This document shows, piece after piece, positions 8,338 to 13,017 of a stretch of 13,017 nucleotides of DNA; the first letter of the stretch is position 1, and each line of letters starts with the position of its first letter. The stretch is from an uncultured Clostridia bacterium (GTDB taxonomy: Bacteria > Bacillota > Clostridia > Christensenellales > CAG-917). The position numbers and the translations under genes were made by a program. The stretch lies in the NCBI GenBank assembly GCA_947589635.1, contig CANQCC010000031.1:1-13017 (forward strand), read 5' to 3'. The notes beneath the pieces were generated by a model. That model was not told the DNA's origin. It saw only the letters and a list, made by a program, of their open reading frames with translations, and searched no databases.

Positions 8338-10239
8338 GTGGCGTTTTTTTCTAAAGCGTTCGGCTGGATAGCGGATCTGTCTGCTCAATTGCCTCAGATT
8401 GAGTTCAAGACATATTTTATCGCGGTGCTTTGCATTATAGGCGGCGTCGCTCTCATATTGGCTCTCACGATGTTCGGCTCGGCTTGCCACAGGATGAAGA
8501 AGGCCTGCGCGCGCATAATCAAATACCTTGCCGATAAAGACAGCGTGGACGACGACAACGTAGGGGATTTTACTTCGCAATGTTTTTCTTCCAAAGCTCC
8601 GCAAAGTCTGCGCGACGCATGGGTGCAATTTCTCGGCGTGAGATTTGGATATCCAAGCGAAATTTTAAGCGAGCAAAACGTCTTTGAAAAAGAGGTCAAA
8701 AAACAGCGCGACATCCGCGCCAACGTTTTCATTTGCATATCTCTTGTGCTGCTCGCCGCGTTTGCGTTCTGGGGCTACGGCTCGCTTGAAAGCAACGAGA
8801 TGGGCGTGATACATTGCCTTGGCCTCGCGCTTATAGGCGTGCTTTATTTTGTGCTGGTAGTGCTTGGGCGCAAGCAATATAAAAACGCGCTCGAAAGCTT
8901 TTCAAATATGCTTGAGGACCTCGACGCAAAAGTCAATCTGCAAGTCGAAAAGAACTTCGCCGTAGATTCCTCTCCCCTCAACGACATCTCCGCCATCGTG
9001 GACGAGATCGTCGCGCGCAACACTTCCAAATACGTCGAGGTCGAGGAGGACGCCGGGGTGCCCGATCTGTCCGTCGCGGGCGAAGAAGTCCATGAAGAAG
9101 CCGACCTTGAGGAAATAGACGAAGCCCCCGCAGCGCAGGCGGAACCTGCCGAAATCCCCGCAGAAGAAGAGGATACTCCCGCAGAGCAGGCGGAGGAAGT
9201 CCCGACGGAAGACAATCCCGAACCCGCGGTTGAAACTCCCGCTGAGGGAGCCGTAGAGGCTCCGGCGGAAGAGGCTCCCACAGAAGCGCCAGAAGAGGCT
9301 GCCGTGGAGAAGGGCGAGGCACAACCAGAAGAGCAACCCGCGGAACAACTCGAAGAACAACCCGAGGAATCCGAAGAACAGCTTGAAGAGCAAATAGAAG
9401 ATCAACTTGTCGAAGAGCAGCCCGAGGCAGAGGTCGAGGAGCAGCAACTTGAAGAGCAGCCCGCGGAGCAGGCGGAGGCCATAGAACAAGAGGATAATTT
9501 AGCGGAAGAGGAGCAACCCGAAGAAAGCGTTGAGCAACAAGCTCCCGCCGAGGACGAACAGCAGGACGAGCAGCCGCAAGAAGAATTGCCCGAACAGCAG
9601 CTTGCCGAAGAGGAAACTCCCGCAGAAGAAGCCCCCGTTGAAGAAGCTATCGTAGAAGCAGAGGAAGCTCCTGTAGAGGAGGTCGAAGAGGAAGCGCCTG
9701 TTGAGGAAGCGCCTGTCGATGAGGAAGCCCACGAGGAGCCCGAAGAAGAGCAGAATATGCCTTTGGAGGATACGGACGAAGAGGCTCCCGCCGAAGCGGA
9801 GGCTCCAATAGAGGAAGAAATTCCCGCAGAGGAAGAATCTCGGGAAGAGAGCGTAGATGAAGCTCCCATAGAGGAAGAAGCCCCCGAAGAGGCCCCGGTT
9901 GAGGATGCTCCCGAAGAGACTGTTGAGGAAGCTCCCGCAGAAGAAGCGGAAGAAACGCCCGCGGACGAGCCCGTCGCGGAAGAGCCGGAAGAGGAGCCCG
10001 AGGTCATCTACCATGTGGAAGAGGTCGAGGAGGAGGACGACGTCAAGCCGCCCAAGCTCTTCAAACTTACGGCGGCGGTGGACTTCATGCTGTCGCAGAA
10101 CCTGTCTAACATGTTGCTGTCCAACATCTCCAACATGTTCAAGGGCGCGAGGTATAAGTATGAGGACAATCCCGAAAACCTCGCCATCCTTGACAGTTGT
10201 ATCTCTCGCCTGGACGATCGCATTGCGGGCAGAGACTGA
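8338..10239 (+). CDS. Membrane protein with long acidic Glu/Pro/Gln-rich tail and C-terminal shared module
   Basis: I do not recognise a family. The GTG start at 8338 is chosen because AAGGAG lies 6 nt upstream and a promoter lies just before it; it gives 633 residues. Predicted membrane segments are at about 26-48, 129-148 and 156-177. Positive charges after the first (HRMKKACAR), before the second (KKQRDIR) and after the third (GRKQYK) put the 50-128 loop and the whole C-terminal part in the cytoplasm. Residues about 234-555 are low complexity, almost all Glu, Pro, Ala, Gln and Val with very few Lys or Arg. They have a Gln-rich first half and EEAPVEEA-like repeats in the second, so this is probably a disordered, highly negative linker. 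Residues 556-633 form a compact, probably helical module that recurs at the end of the next protein. A membrane anchor, an acidic linker and a C-terminal binding domain recall ZipA-like divisome anchors in layout only; this is an analogy, not a homology claim. Confidence 0.85.
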   Translation: MAFFSKAFGWIADLSAQLPQIEFKTYFIAVLCIIGGVALILALTMFGSACHRMKKACARIIKYLADKDSVDDDNVGDFTSQCFSSKAPQSLRDAWVQFLGVRFGYPSEILSEQNVFEKEVKKQRDIRANVFICISLVLLAAFAFWGYGSLESNEMGVIHCLGLALIGVLYFVLVVLGRKQYKNALESFSNMLEDLDAKVNLQVEKNFAVDSSPLNDISAIVDEIVARNTSKYVEVEEDAGVPDLSVAGEEVHEEADLEEIDEAPAAQAEPAEIPAEEEDTPAEQAEEVPTEDNPEPAVETPAEGAVEAPAEEAPTEAPEEAAVEKGEAQPEEQPAEQLEEQPEESEEQLEEQIEDQLVEEQPEAEVEEQQLEEQPAEQAEAIEQEDNLAEEEQPEESVEQQAPAEDEQQDEQPQEELPEQQLAEEETPAEEAPVEEAIVEAEEAPVEEVEEEAPVEEAPVDEEAHEEPEEEQNMPLEDTDEEAPAEAEAPIEEEIPAEEESREESVDEAPIEEEAPEEAPVEDAPEETVEEAPAEEAEETPADEPVAEEPEEEPEVIYHVEEVEEEDDVKPPKLFKLTAAVDFMLSQNLSNMLLSNISNMFKGARYKYEDNPENLAILDSCISRLDDRIAGRD

Positions 10240-10255
10240 TTGAGAAAATATAATA

Positions 10256-10263
10256 AGAGAGGA
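10256..10263 (+). promoter_or_regulatory. Ribosome binding site of the second acidic gene
   Basis: AGAGAGGA at 10256-10263, with core AGAGG at 10258-10262, lies 8 nt before the ATG at 10271. The gap to the preceding stop is 31 nt with no terminator, so the two genes are probably cotranscribed. A TATAAT at 10249-10254 also lies in this gap, but its nearest -35-like TTGCGG is 20 nt away. Confidence 0.65.
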
Positions 10264-10270
10264 TAAAATT

Positions 10271-10960
10271 ATGTTTGGCAAGAAAAAGAACGCGGTTCAG
10301 GAAGAGCAGCCTTTGGCAAACGAACCCGAAATCGTCGAAGAGGCGCCCGTCGAAGACGCGGAAGCCGTGAACTCCCCTGCGCCCGAAGAGGAACAGAAGA
10401 TCTATCTTGAAAGCGAGCTGTGGGAAGATATCGACGACGTCGCAGAGGATGTCGAGGAGCTTGAGCCTTTGCTTGAACCCATTGAGGAGGACGAACTTGT
10501 CCCCTTGGAGGAGAACGAACTCGAGGCAGAAGAGCTTGAAGAGGAGCCTGCGGAGATCATGGATGAGGAGCCTGCCGACGTCATCGAGGAAGAGCCTGTG
10601 GACGTTCTCGAAGAGGAACCGCTTGACAGCCTTGACGAGGAACCTGCCGCGATCGAAGAGGAGGAAAAACATCCCGTCGATCCCGCCGAACTGCATCACG
10701 AGGAAGAGAAGCAGGAAGAGGAAGTCGTATATCAGGTGGAGCAGGTCGAGGACGAGGACTACGTCAAGCCCGCAAAGCTTATCAAGTTGCCCAATCTGGT
10801 CGACTATATGCTGTCAATGAACTTGTCCAAATCCATGCTGATGAACGTTGAGGCGATGTTGCTCAAGCAATACGAGAAGTACAAGGACATCCCCGAAGAG
10901 AAGGCGATCCTTGTGGAGTGCATGAAGAAGGTCATGAAAAACGTCATGCCCGGCAAATAA
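10271..10960 (+). CDS. Soluble acidic protein with the same C-terminal module
   Basis: This 229-residue product has no signal peptide or membrane segment. It starts with a short basic patch (MFGKKKN), then runs as a Glu/Asp-rich, probably disordered region to about residue 151. This region includes five imperfect 8-residue repeats of the form EEP-x-D-V-x-E (residues about 91-130). Residues 152-229 align without gaps to residues 556-633 of the upstream membrane protein, with 35 of 78 positions identical. Conserved blocks are VEDED/VEEEDD, VKPxKLxKL, VDxMLSxNLS, KYxDxPE and AIL. The tandem order, the same acidic composition and the shared module point to duplication of one gene or domain, and to the two proteins acting at the same site or on the same partner. 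I do not recognise the family and propose no biochemical activity. The ATG at 10271 is supported by the AGAGG site 8 nt upstream. A strong terminator follows the stop. Confidence 0.85.
   Translation: MFGKKKNAVQEEQPLANEPEIVEEAPVEDAEAVNSPAPEEEQKIYLESELWEDIDDVAEDVEELEPLLEPIEEDELVPLEENELEAEELEEEPAEIMDEEPADVIEEEPVDVLEEEPLDSLDEEPAAIEEEEKHPVDPAELHHEEEKQEEEVVYQVEQVEDEDYVKPAKLIKLPNLVDYMLSMNLSKSMLMNVEAMLLKQYEKYKDIPEEKAILVECMKKVMKNVMPGK
10541..10660 (+). repeat. Five imperfect 24-nt in-frame repeats in the second acidic gene
   Basis: Units begin at 10541, 10565, 10589, 10613 and 10637, each opening with GAGGAGCCT or a close variant (GAAGAGCCT, GAGGAACCG, GAGGAACCT). Each encodes eight residues such as EEPADVIE or EEPVDVLE. 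The third-position differences show that the copies are diverged, not recent. Confidence 0.75.
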
Positions 10961-10979
10961 GTTTGTTGCAAATAAAAAG

Positions 10980-11002
10980 GCCGCTTTCAAAGCGGCTTTT
11001 TT
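10980..11002. terminator. Strong bidirectional terminator between the convergent acidic operon and corA
   Basis: GCCGCTTT (10980-10987) and AAAGCGGC (10989-10996) form a perfect stem with a minimal loop. It is followed by TTTTTT at 10997-11002 for the plus strand. On the minus strand the same stem is followed by CCTTTTTATTT, so it also suits transcripts arriving from corA, whose stop is about 90 nt away. Confidence 0.9.
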
Positions 11003-11088
11003 ATTTGCGGAATTAAGTAAATTTTATTGCGAATCGCAAAATTATAAGCAATCTAATCGGATAAATTCGCTTTATTTATCATCATTGA

Positions 11089-12102
11089 TTATTTAAGCAT
11101 GCGCTTTTTCCACATGATGATAAACATGATTATAAGCAGCACTATGGATATGCCTATGACCACCCAGAATCCCCAATTTTTGTCGCCGAACGGCACTCCC
11201 GTATTCATGCCCCAGAACGCCGCGACCATTGCGGGCACGTCGATACATATCGTGATGACGGCAAGCGCTTTCATGACGATGTTCAGGTTGTTGGATATAA
11301 GCGAGGCGTAGGCGTCCATCGTCCCCGAAAGTATGTCGCGGTAGATGTTGGACATCTCGATGGCCTGTTTGTTTTCTATCAGCACGTCGTCCCACAAGTC
11401 GTCGTCCTCGTCGTAAAATTTCACGAGGCGGGGGACTTTGTCAAGCACTGCCGTGTTGGCGCGCAGCGAGGTGGAGAAGTATACAAGCGCCTTTTCAAGG
11501 GACAACATCTCGATAAGGCTTTCGTTCTTCATGGATTTTTCAAGGTCGTTTTGCACGCGTTGGCTTGCGCGGTCTATCTGCTTGAGGTATTGCAGATACT
11601 TTTTGGATATGACGTATTGAAGCTGCAGGAAAAAGCGTATGCGCTTATGTATGTTGAAATCTTTTACAAAGCGCCCCGCCATAAGATCGTAGATTATCGA
11701 CGTTTCGTTTAGGCATACCGTGACGACCACGCTGTCCGTGCTTATAAAGCCGAAAGGCAGGGTGGCGTAGGTGTATTTGTCGTCGTCCTCTTCCGTTATC
11801 GGGATGTCGGTGACGGACATCAGGACGGTATGCGGAAGCGCGGACTTATCTTCCAACTCGTCGCCGAAAGACAGGTCTTCCACGCCGACCTCTTCCTTTT
11901 CGATACGAGCGCGCTCTTCGGAGTCGAGCGCCGCCTTGATATAATCCTCGGGGATGAGGGTAGCGCGGGAAATGAAGTCGATCTCCTTATCCGTCGGATT
12001 GGACATGTGAATCCAGTGGTCGGAAAAATCATATCCGTCCACAATCAAAGCGTTGTCAACTTCCACGACAGATTTGTTGAGCTTTTTGAATACCTGGAGC
12101 AT
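11089..12102 (-). CDS. corA: CorA-family divalent cation (Mg2+) channel
   Basis: The 337-residue protein belongs to the CorA/2-TM-GxN family, homopentameric channels that let Mg2+ (in some members Co2+ or Zn2+) into the cell. The signature G298-M299-N300 appears in the segment FWGMNTGVPFG at the end of the first membrane helix (about 273-297). A second helix spans about 311-331 and is followed by a basic tail (WKKRMLK). The N-terminal two thirds form the acidic, mostly helical cytoplasmic domain, with the long coiled helix (about 165-270) typical of the funnel. Length is near the family norm of 310-350. Start: AGGAGG at 12115-12110 is 7 nt before the ATG at 12102. The gene is divergent from ppdK and has a long leader that carries a leader-peptide frame and a hairpin, suggesting control at the mRNA level. 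Metal choice cannot be told from the sequence; Mg2+ is the default. Confidence 0.92.
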   Translation of the reverse strand: MLQVFKKLNKSVVEVDNALIVDGYDFSDHWIHMSNPTDKEIDFISRATLIPEDYIKAALDSEERARIEKEEVGVEDLSFGDELEDKSALPHTVLMSVTDIPITEEDDDKYTYATLPFGFISTDSVVVTVCLNETSIIYDLMAGRFVKDFNIHKRIRFFLQLQYVISKKYLQYLKQIDRASQRVQNDLEKSMKNESLIEMLSLEKALVYFSTSLRANTAVLDKVPRLVKFYDEDDDLWDDVLIENKQAIEMSNIYRDILSGTMDAYASLISNNLNIVMKALAVITICIDVPAMVAAFWGMNTGVPFGDKNWGFWVVIGISIVLLIIMFIIMWKKRMLK

Positions 12103-12105
12103 AAC

Positions 12106-12152
12106 GGGACCTCCTTTATTGCGATGGCACGCGCCACGCTTTGGAAAGTCCC
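12106..12152 (-). promoter_or_regulatory. Predicted anti-Shine-Dalgarno pairing controlling corA
   Basis: On the corA mRNA, GGGACUUUC (12152-12144) can pair with GGAGGUCCC (12114-12106): nine contiguous pairs, two of them G-U. This covers the GGAGG ribosome binding site of corA. GGGACUUUC is made of the hairpin's closing GG, its whole loop GACUUU and the first C of its 3' arm, so this pairing and the 12130-12164 hairpin exclude each other, as expected for an on/off switch. Confidence 0.55.
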
Positions 12153-12164
12153 AAAACGTGCGCG
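12130..12164 (-). promoter_or_regulatory. corA leader hairpin
   Basis: On the transcribed strand the 5' arm CGCGCACGTTTTGG (12164-12151) pairs with the 3' arm CCAAAGCGTGGCGCG (12144-12130). This makes 14 pairs (one G-U) with a single bulged G and the 6-nt loop GACTTT. No U-run follows, so it is not an intrinsic terminator. The stem opens one base after the leader-peptide stop codon. Confidence 0.75.
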
Positions 12165-12165
12165 T

Positions 12166-12204
12166 TTATTTGGATAAGAGCCTACTTCGTGGGTCTGCGT
12201 CCAT
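12166..12204 (-). CDS. Candidate 12-residue leader peptide of corA (MgtL-like)
   Basis: An ATG at 12204 opens a 12-codon frame ending in TAA at 12168-12166; the peptide is MDADPRSRLLSK. It has a perfect anti-SD complement GAGGTG at 12218-12213, 8 nt upstream, and starts about 27 nt after the predicted corA transcription start. An acidic/proline N-terminus followed by Arg and Leu resembles the Salmonella MgtL leader peptide ([17 protein letters not shown]), in which low Mg2+ makes ribosomes abort at the acidic-proline codons and so raises expression of the downstream mgtA transporter. Salmonella corA also has a short leader ORF (corL). Those are known facts for enterobacteria; the same role here is inference from position, sequence and the overlapping structure. 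Such a short frame could arise by chance, but the ribosome binding site, the placement before a Mg2+ channel and the stop codon abutting the hairpin make that less likely. Confidence 0.6.
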   Translation of the reverse strand: MDADPRSRLLSK

Positions 12205-12237
12205 ATAACTTGCACCTCTAAAATTACTTTTTTTATC

Positions 12238-12266
12238 ATTCTATCAAAAAAAAATATTTTAGGCAA
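12238..12266 (-). promoter_or_regulatory. corA promoter
   Basis: On the minus strand, TTGCCT (12266-12261) and TAGAAT (12243-12238) are spaced 17 nt apart. The spacer contains a run of nine T. The expected start near 12231 gives a leader of about 129 nt before the corA ATG, long enough to hold the leader peptide and hairpin. Confidence 0.7.
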
Positions 12267-12299
12267 CCGTTTGCGCGCCCGATAAATAAATTTTTTCCG

Positions 12300-12330
12300 C
12301 TCTTGCGCGCGACTTATGCAAGAGTTTTTT
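12300..12330 (+). terminator. Terminator-like stem or operator upstream of ppdK
   Basis: CTCTTGC (12300-12306) and GCAAGAG (12318-12324) form a perfect 7-bp stem with an 11-nt loop, followed by TTTTTT at 12325-12330. It could stop plus-strand transcripts coming from behind the corA region. No plus-strand gene lies just upstream, so a role as a protein-binding inverted repeat is an equal alternative. Confidence 0.45.
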
Positions 12331-12348
12331 AAGATATTTTATTTTCTC

Positions 12349-12377
12349 TTGCAAATGCCCGCGATTTTTGTTATCAT
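12349..12377 (+). promoter_or_regulatory. Candidate ppdK promoter
   Basis: TTGCAA (12349-12354) and TATCAT (12372-12377) are spaced 17 nt apart and predict a leader of about 33 nt. A TATAAA at 12383-12388 is an alternative -10 box, but no good -35 stands before it. Confidence 0.5.
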
Positions 12378-12416
12378 ATTTGTATAAATCTTATAAGCAA
12401 TATAGGAGGACTTATA

Positions 12417-13017
12417 ATGAAAAGCAAAAAGTACGTATACCTTTTCACCGAAGGCAACGCAAATATGCGTGAACTGCTTGGCGGCAAGGGCGCGAACCTC
12501 GCGGAAATGACAAACATCGGTTTGCCCGTCCCGCAGGGATTCACCATCACGACGGAAGCCTGCACTCAATATTATGAGGACGGCAGACAGATCAACGCCG
12601 ACATCCAAAAGGAAATACTTACCTACATCGAAAAACTTGAGGGGATCACCGGCAAAAAGTTCGGCGATAAGGAAAATCCTCTTCTCGTTTCCGTCCGTTC
12701 GGGCGCAAGAGCGTCAATGCCTGGCATGATGGACACAATTTTGAACCTCGGCCTCAACGATGACGTTGTCGAAGTGCTTTCCGCAAAGTCCGGCAATCCG
12801 AGATGGGCTTGGGACTGCTATCGTCGCTTCATCCAGATGTTCTCCGACGTCGTCATGGAAGTCGGCAAGAAATACTTTGAAAAACTCATCGACGAGATGA
12901 AAGAGAAGAAGGGCGTCAAGCAGGACGTCGAGCTCAACGCGGACGACCTCAAATGCCTTGCAAATCAATTTAAGGCAGAATACAAAAAGCAGCTTGGCAA
13001 AGACTTCCCCACCGACC
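12417..13017 (+). CDS. ppdK: Pyruvate, phosphate dikinase, N-terminal part (3' end beyond window)
   Basis: From the ATG at 12417 the frame stays open to the right edge (200 codons of an expected 870-880). AGGAGG at 12404-12409 lies 7 nt before the ATG. The sequence is very close to clostridial PPDK, which interconverts pyruvate + ATP + phosphate and PEP + AMP + pyrophosphate in the cytoplasm with Mg2+ and NH4+ as cofactors. In anaerobes it often serves PPi-linked glycolysis or gluconeogenesis. Family landmarks are ELLGGKGANLAEM (K24), PVPQGFTITTEAC and VSVRSGARASMPGMMDTILN (R94). K24 and R94 correspond to the ATP-binding K22 and R92 of the Clostridium symbiosum enzyme. Only the start of the ATP-grasp domain is inside the window; the swivelling His domain and the PEP barrel lie beyond it. 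The gene is divergent from corA. Confidence 0.97.
   Translation, partial: MKSKKYVYLFTEGNANMRELLGGKGANLAEMTNIGLPVPQGFTITTEACTQYYEDGRQINADIQKEILTYIEKLEGITGKKFGDKENPLLVSVRSGARASMPGMMDTILNLGLNDDVVEVLSAKSGNPRWAWDCYRRFIQMFSDVVMEVGKKYFEKLIDEMKEKKGVKQDVELNADDLKCLANQFKAEYKKQLGKDFPTD

Larger units (their letters stand above)
12103..12416. other. corA/ppdK divergent intergenic region
   Basis: These 314 nt hold, from left to right, the corA ribosome binding site, a hairpin, a leader-peptide frame, the corA promoter, a three-copy CTCTTGC motif with a terminator-like stem, the ppdK promoter and the ppdK ribosome binding site. I compared the corA leader with what I remember of the M-box Mg2+ riboswitch and saw no match. 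Confidence 0.7.

Noticed and set aside
10223..10254. An internal promoter before the second acidic gene (TATAAT at 10249)
   Set aside because: The nearest -35-like element, TTGCGG, is 20 nt away. The AT-rich gap makes a chance TATAAT likely, so cotranscription is the simpler reading.
8844..10281. Several long minus-strand frames (Ser/Gly-rich and Leu/Phe-rich) opposite the acidic-protein gene
   Set aside because: The complement of GAA/GAG/GCN/CCN-rich codons rarely makes stops, so long antisense frames are expected. Their odd composition mirrors the sense strand.
12103..12231. An M-box or other known metal riboswitch in the corA leader
   Set aside because: The conserved M-box sequence elements I know are not present. 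The leader is better described by a short ORF plus a hairpin.
12045..12266. A 73-codon minus-strand frame running through the corA leader into corA
   Set aside because: Its start lies at the corA -35 box, upstream of the predicted transcription start. It has no ribosome binding site and is out of frame with corA.

Overview
The window looks like a chromosomal segment of an anaerobic, Clostridia-type Firmicute. The reasons are an AddAB (not RecBCD) recombination nuclease, a clostridial-style pyruvate phosphate dikinase, AGGAGG-type ribosome binding sites, and TTGNNN-N17-TATAAT promoters. No mobile element, CRISPR array, tRNA or rRNA was seen. The lineage call is inference from gene content; nothing here fixes the genus.

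Layout. (1) 1-947, minus strand: the 5' part of an unrecognised lipoprotein gene that runs off the left edge. (2) 948-1360: a 413-nt divergent intergenic region. Its two outward promoters place their -10 boxes only 6-9 nt from the two start codons, so the lipoprotein and addB transcripts look leaderless or nearly so. (3) 1361-8093, plus strand: addB then addA, separated by one base; together they make the AddAB helicase-nuclease for double-strand-break repair. (4) 8338-10960, plus strand: a two-gene operon that I could not assign to any family. The first protein has three membrane segments, a roughly 320-residue Glu/Pro/Gln-rich tail and a 78-residue C-terminal module. The second is a soluble, very acidic protein ending in the same module (35 of 78 positions identical, no gaps). 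A strong bidirectional terminator follows. (5) 11089-12102, minus strand: a CorA-family magnesium channel. (6) 12103-12416: the corA/ppdK divergent intergenic region. (7) 12417 to the right edge: the N-terminal part of pyruvate phosphate dikinase.

The most interesting parts are the corA leader and the tandem acidic operon. The corA leader (about 130 nt) holds a 12-codon open reading frame with a good Shine-Dalgarno. It encodes MDADPRSRLLSK, which resembles the Mg2+-sensing MgtL leader peptide of enterobacteria. One base after its stop codon comes a 14-bp hairpin, and the hairpin's loop and flanks can instead pair with the corA ribosome binding site. This suggests that ribosome progress on the leader peptide sets corA translation according to Mg2+. 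The acidic pair (8338-10960) looks like a membrane-anchored and a soluble protein sharing one interaction module, a possible undescribed envelope or division-associated system whose function is unknown.
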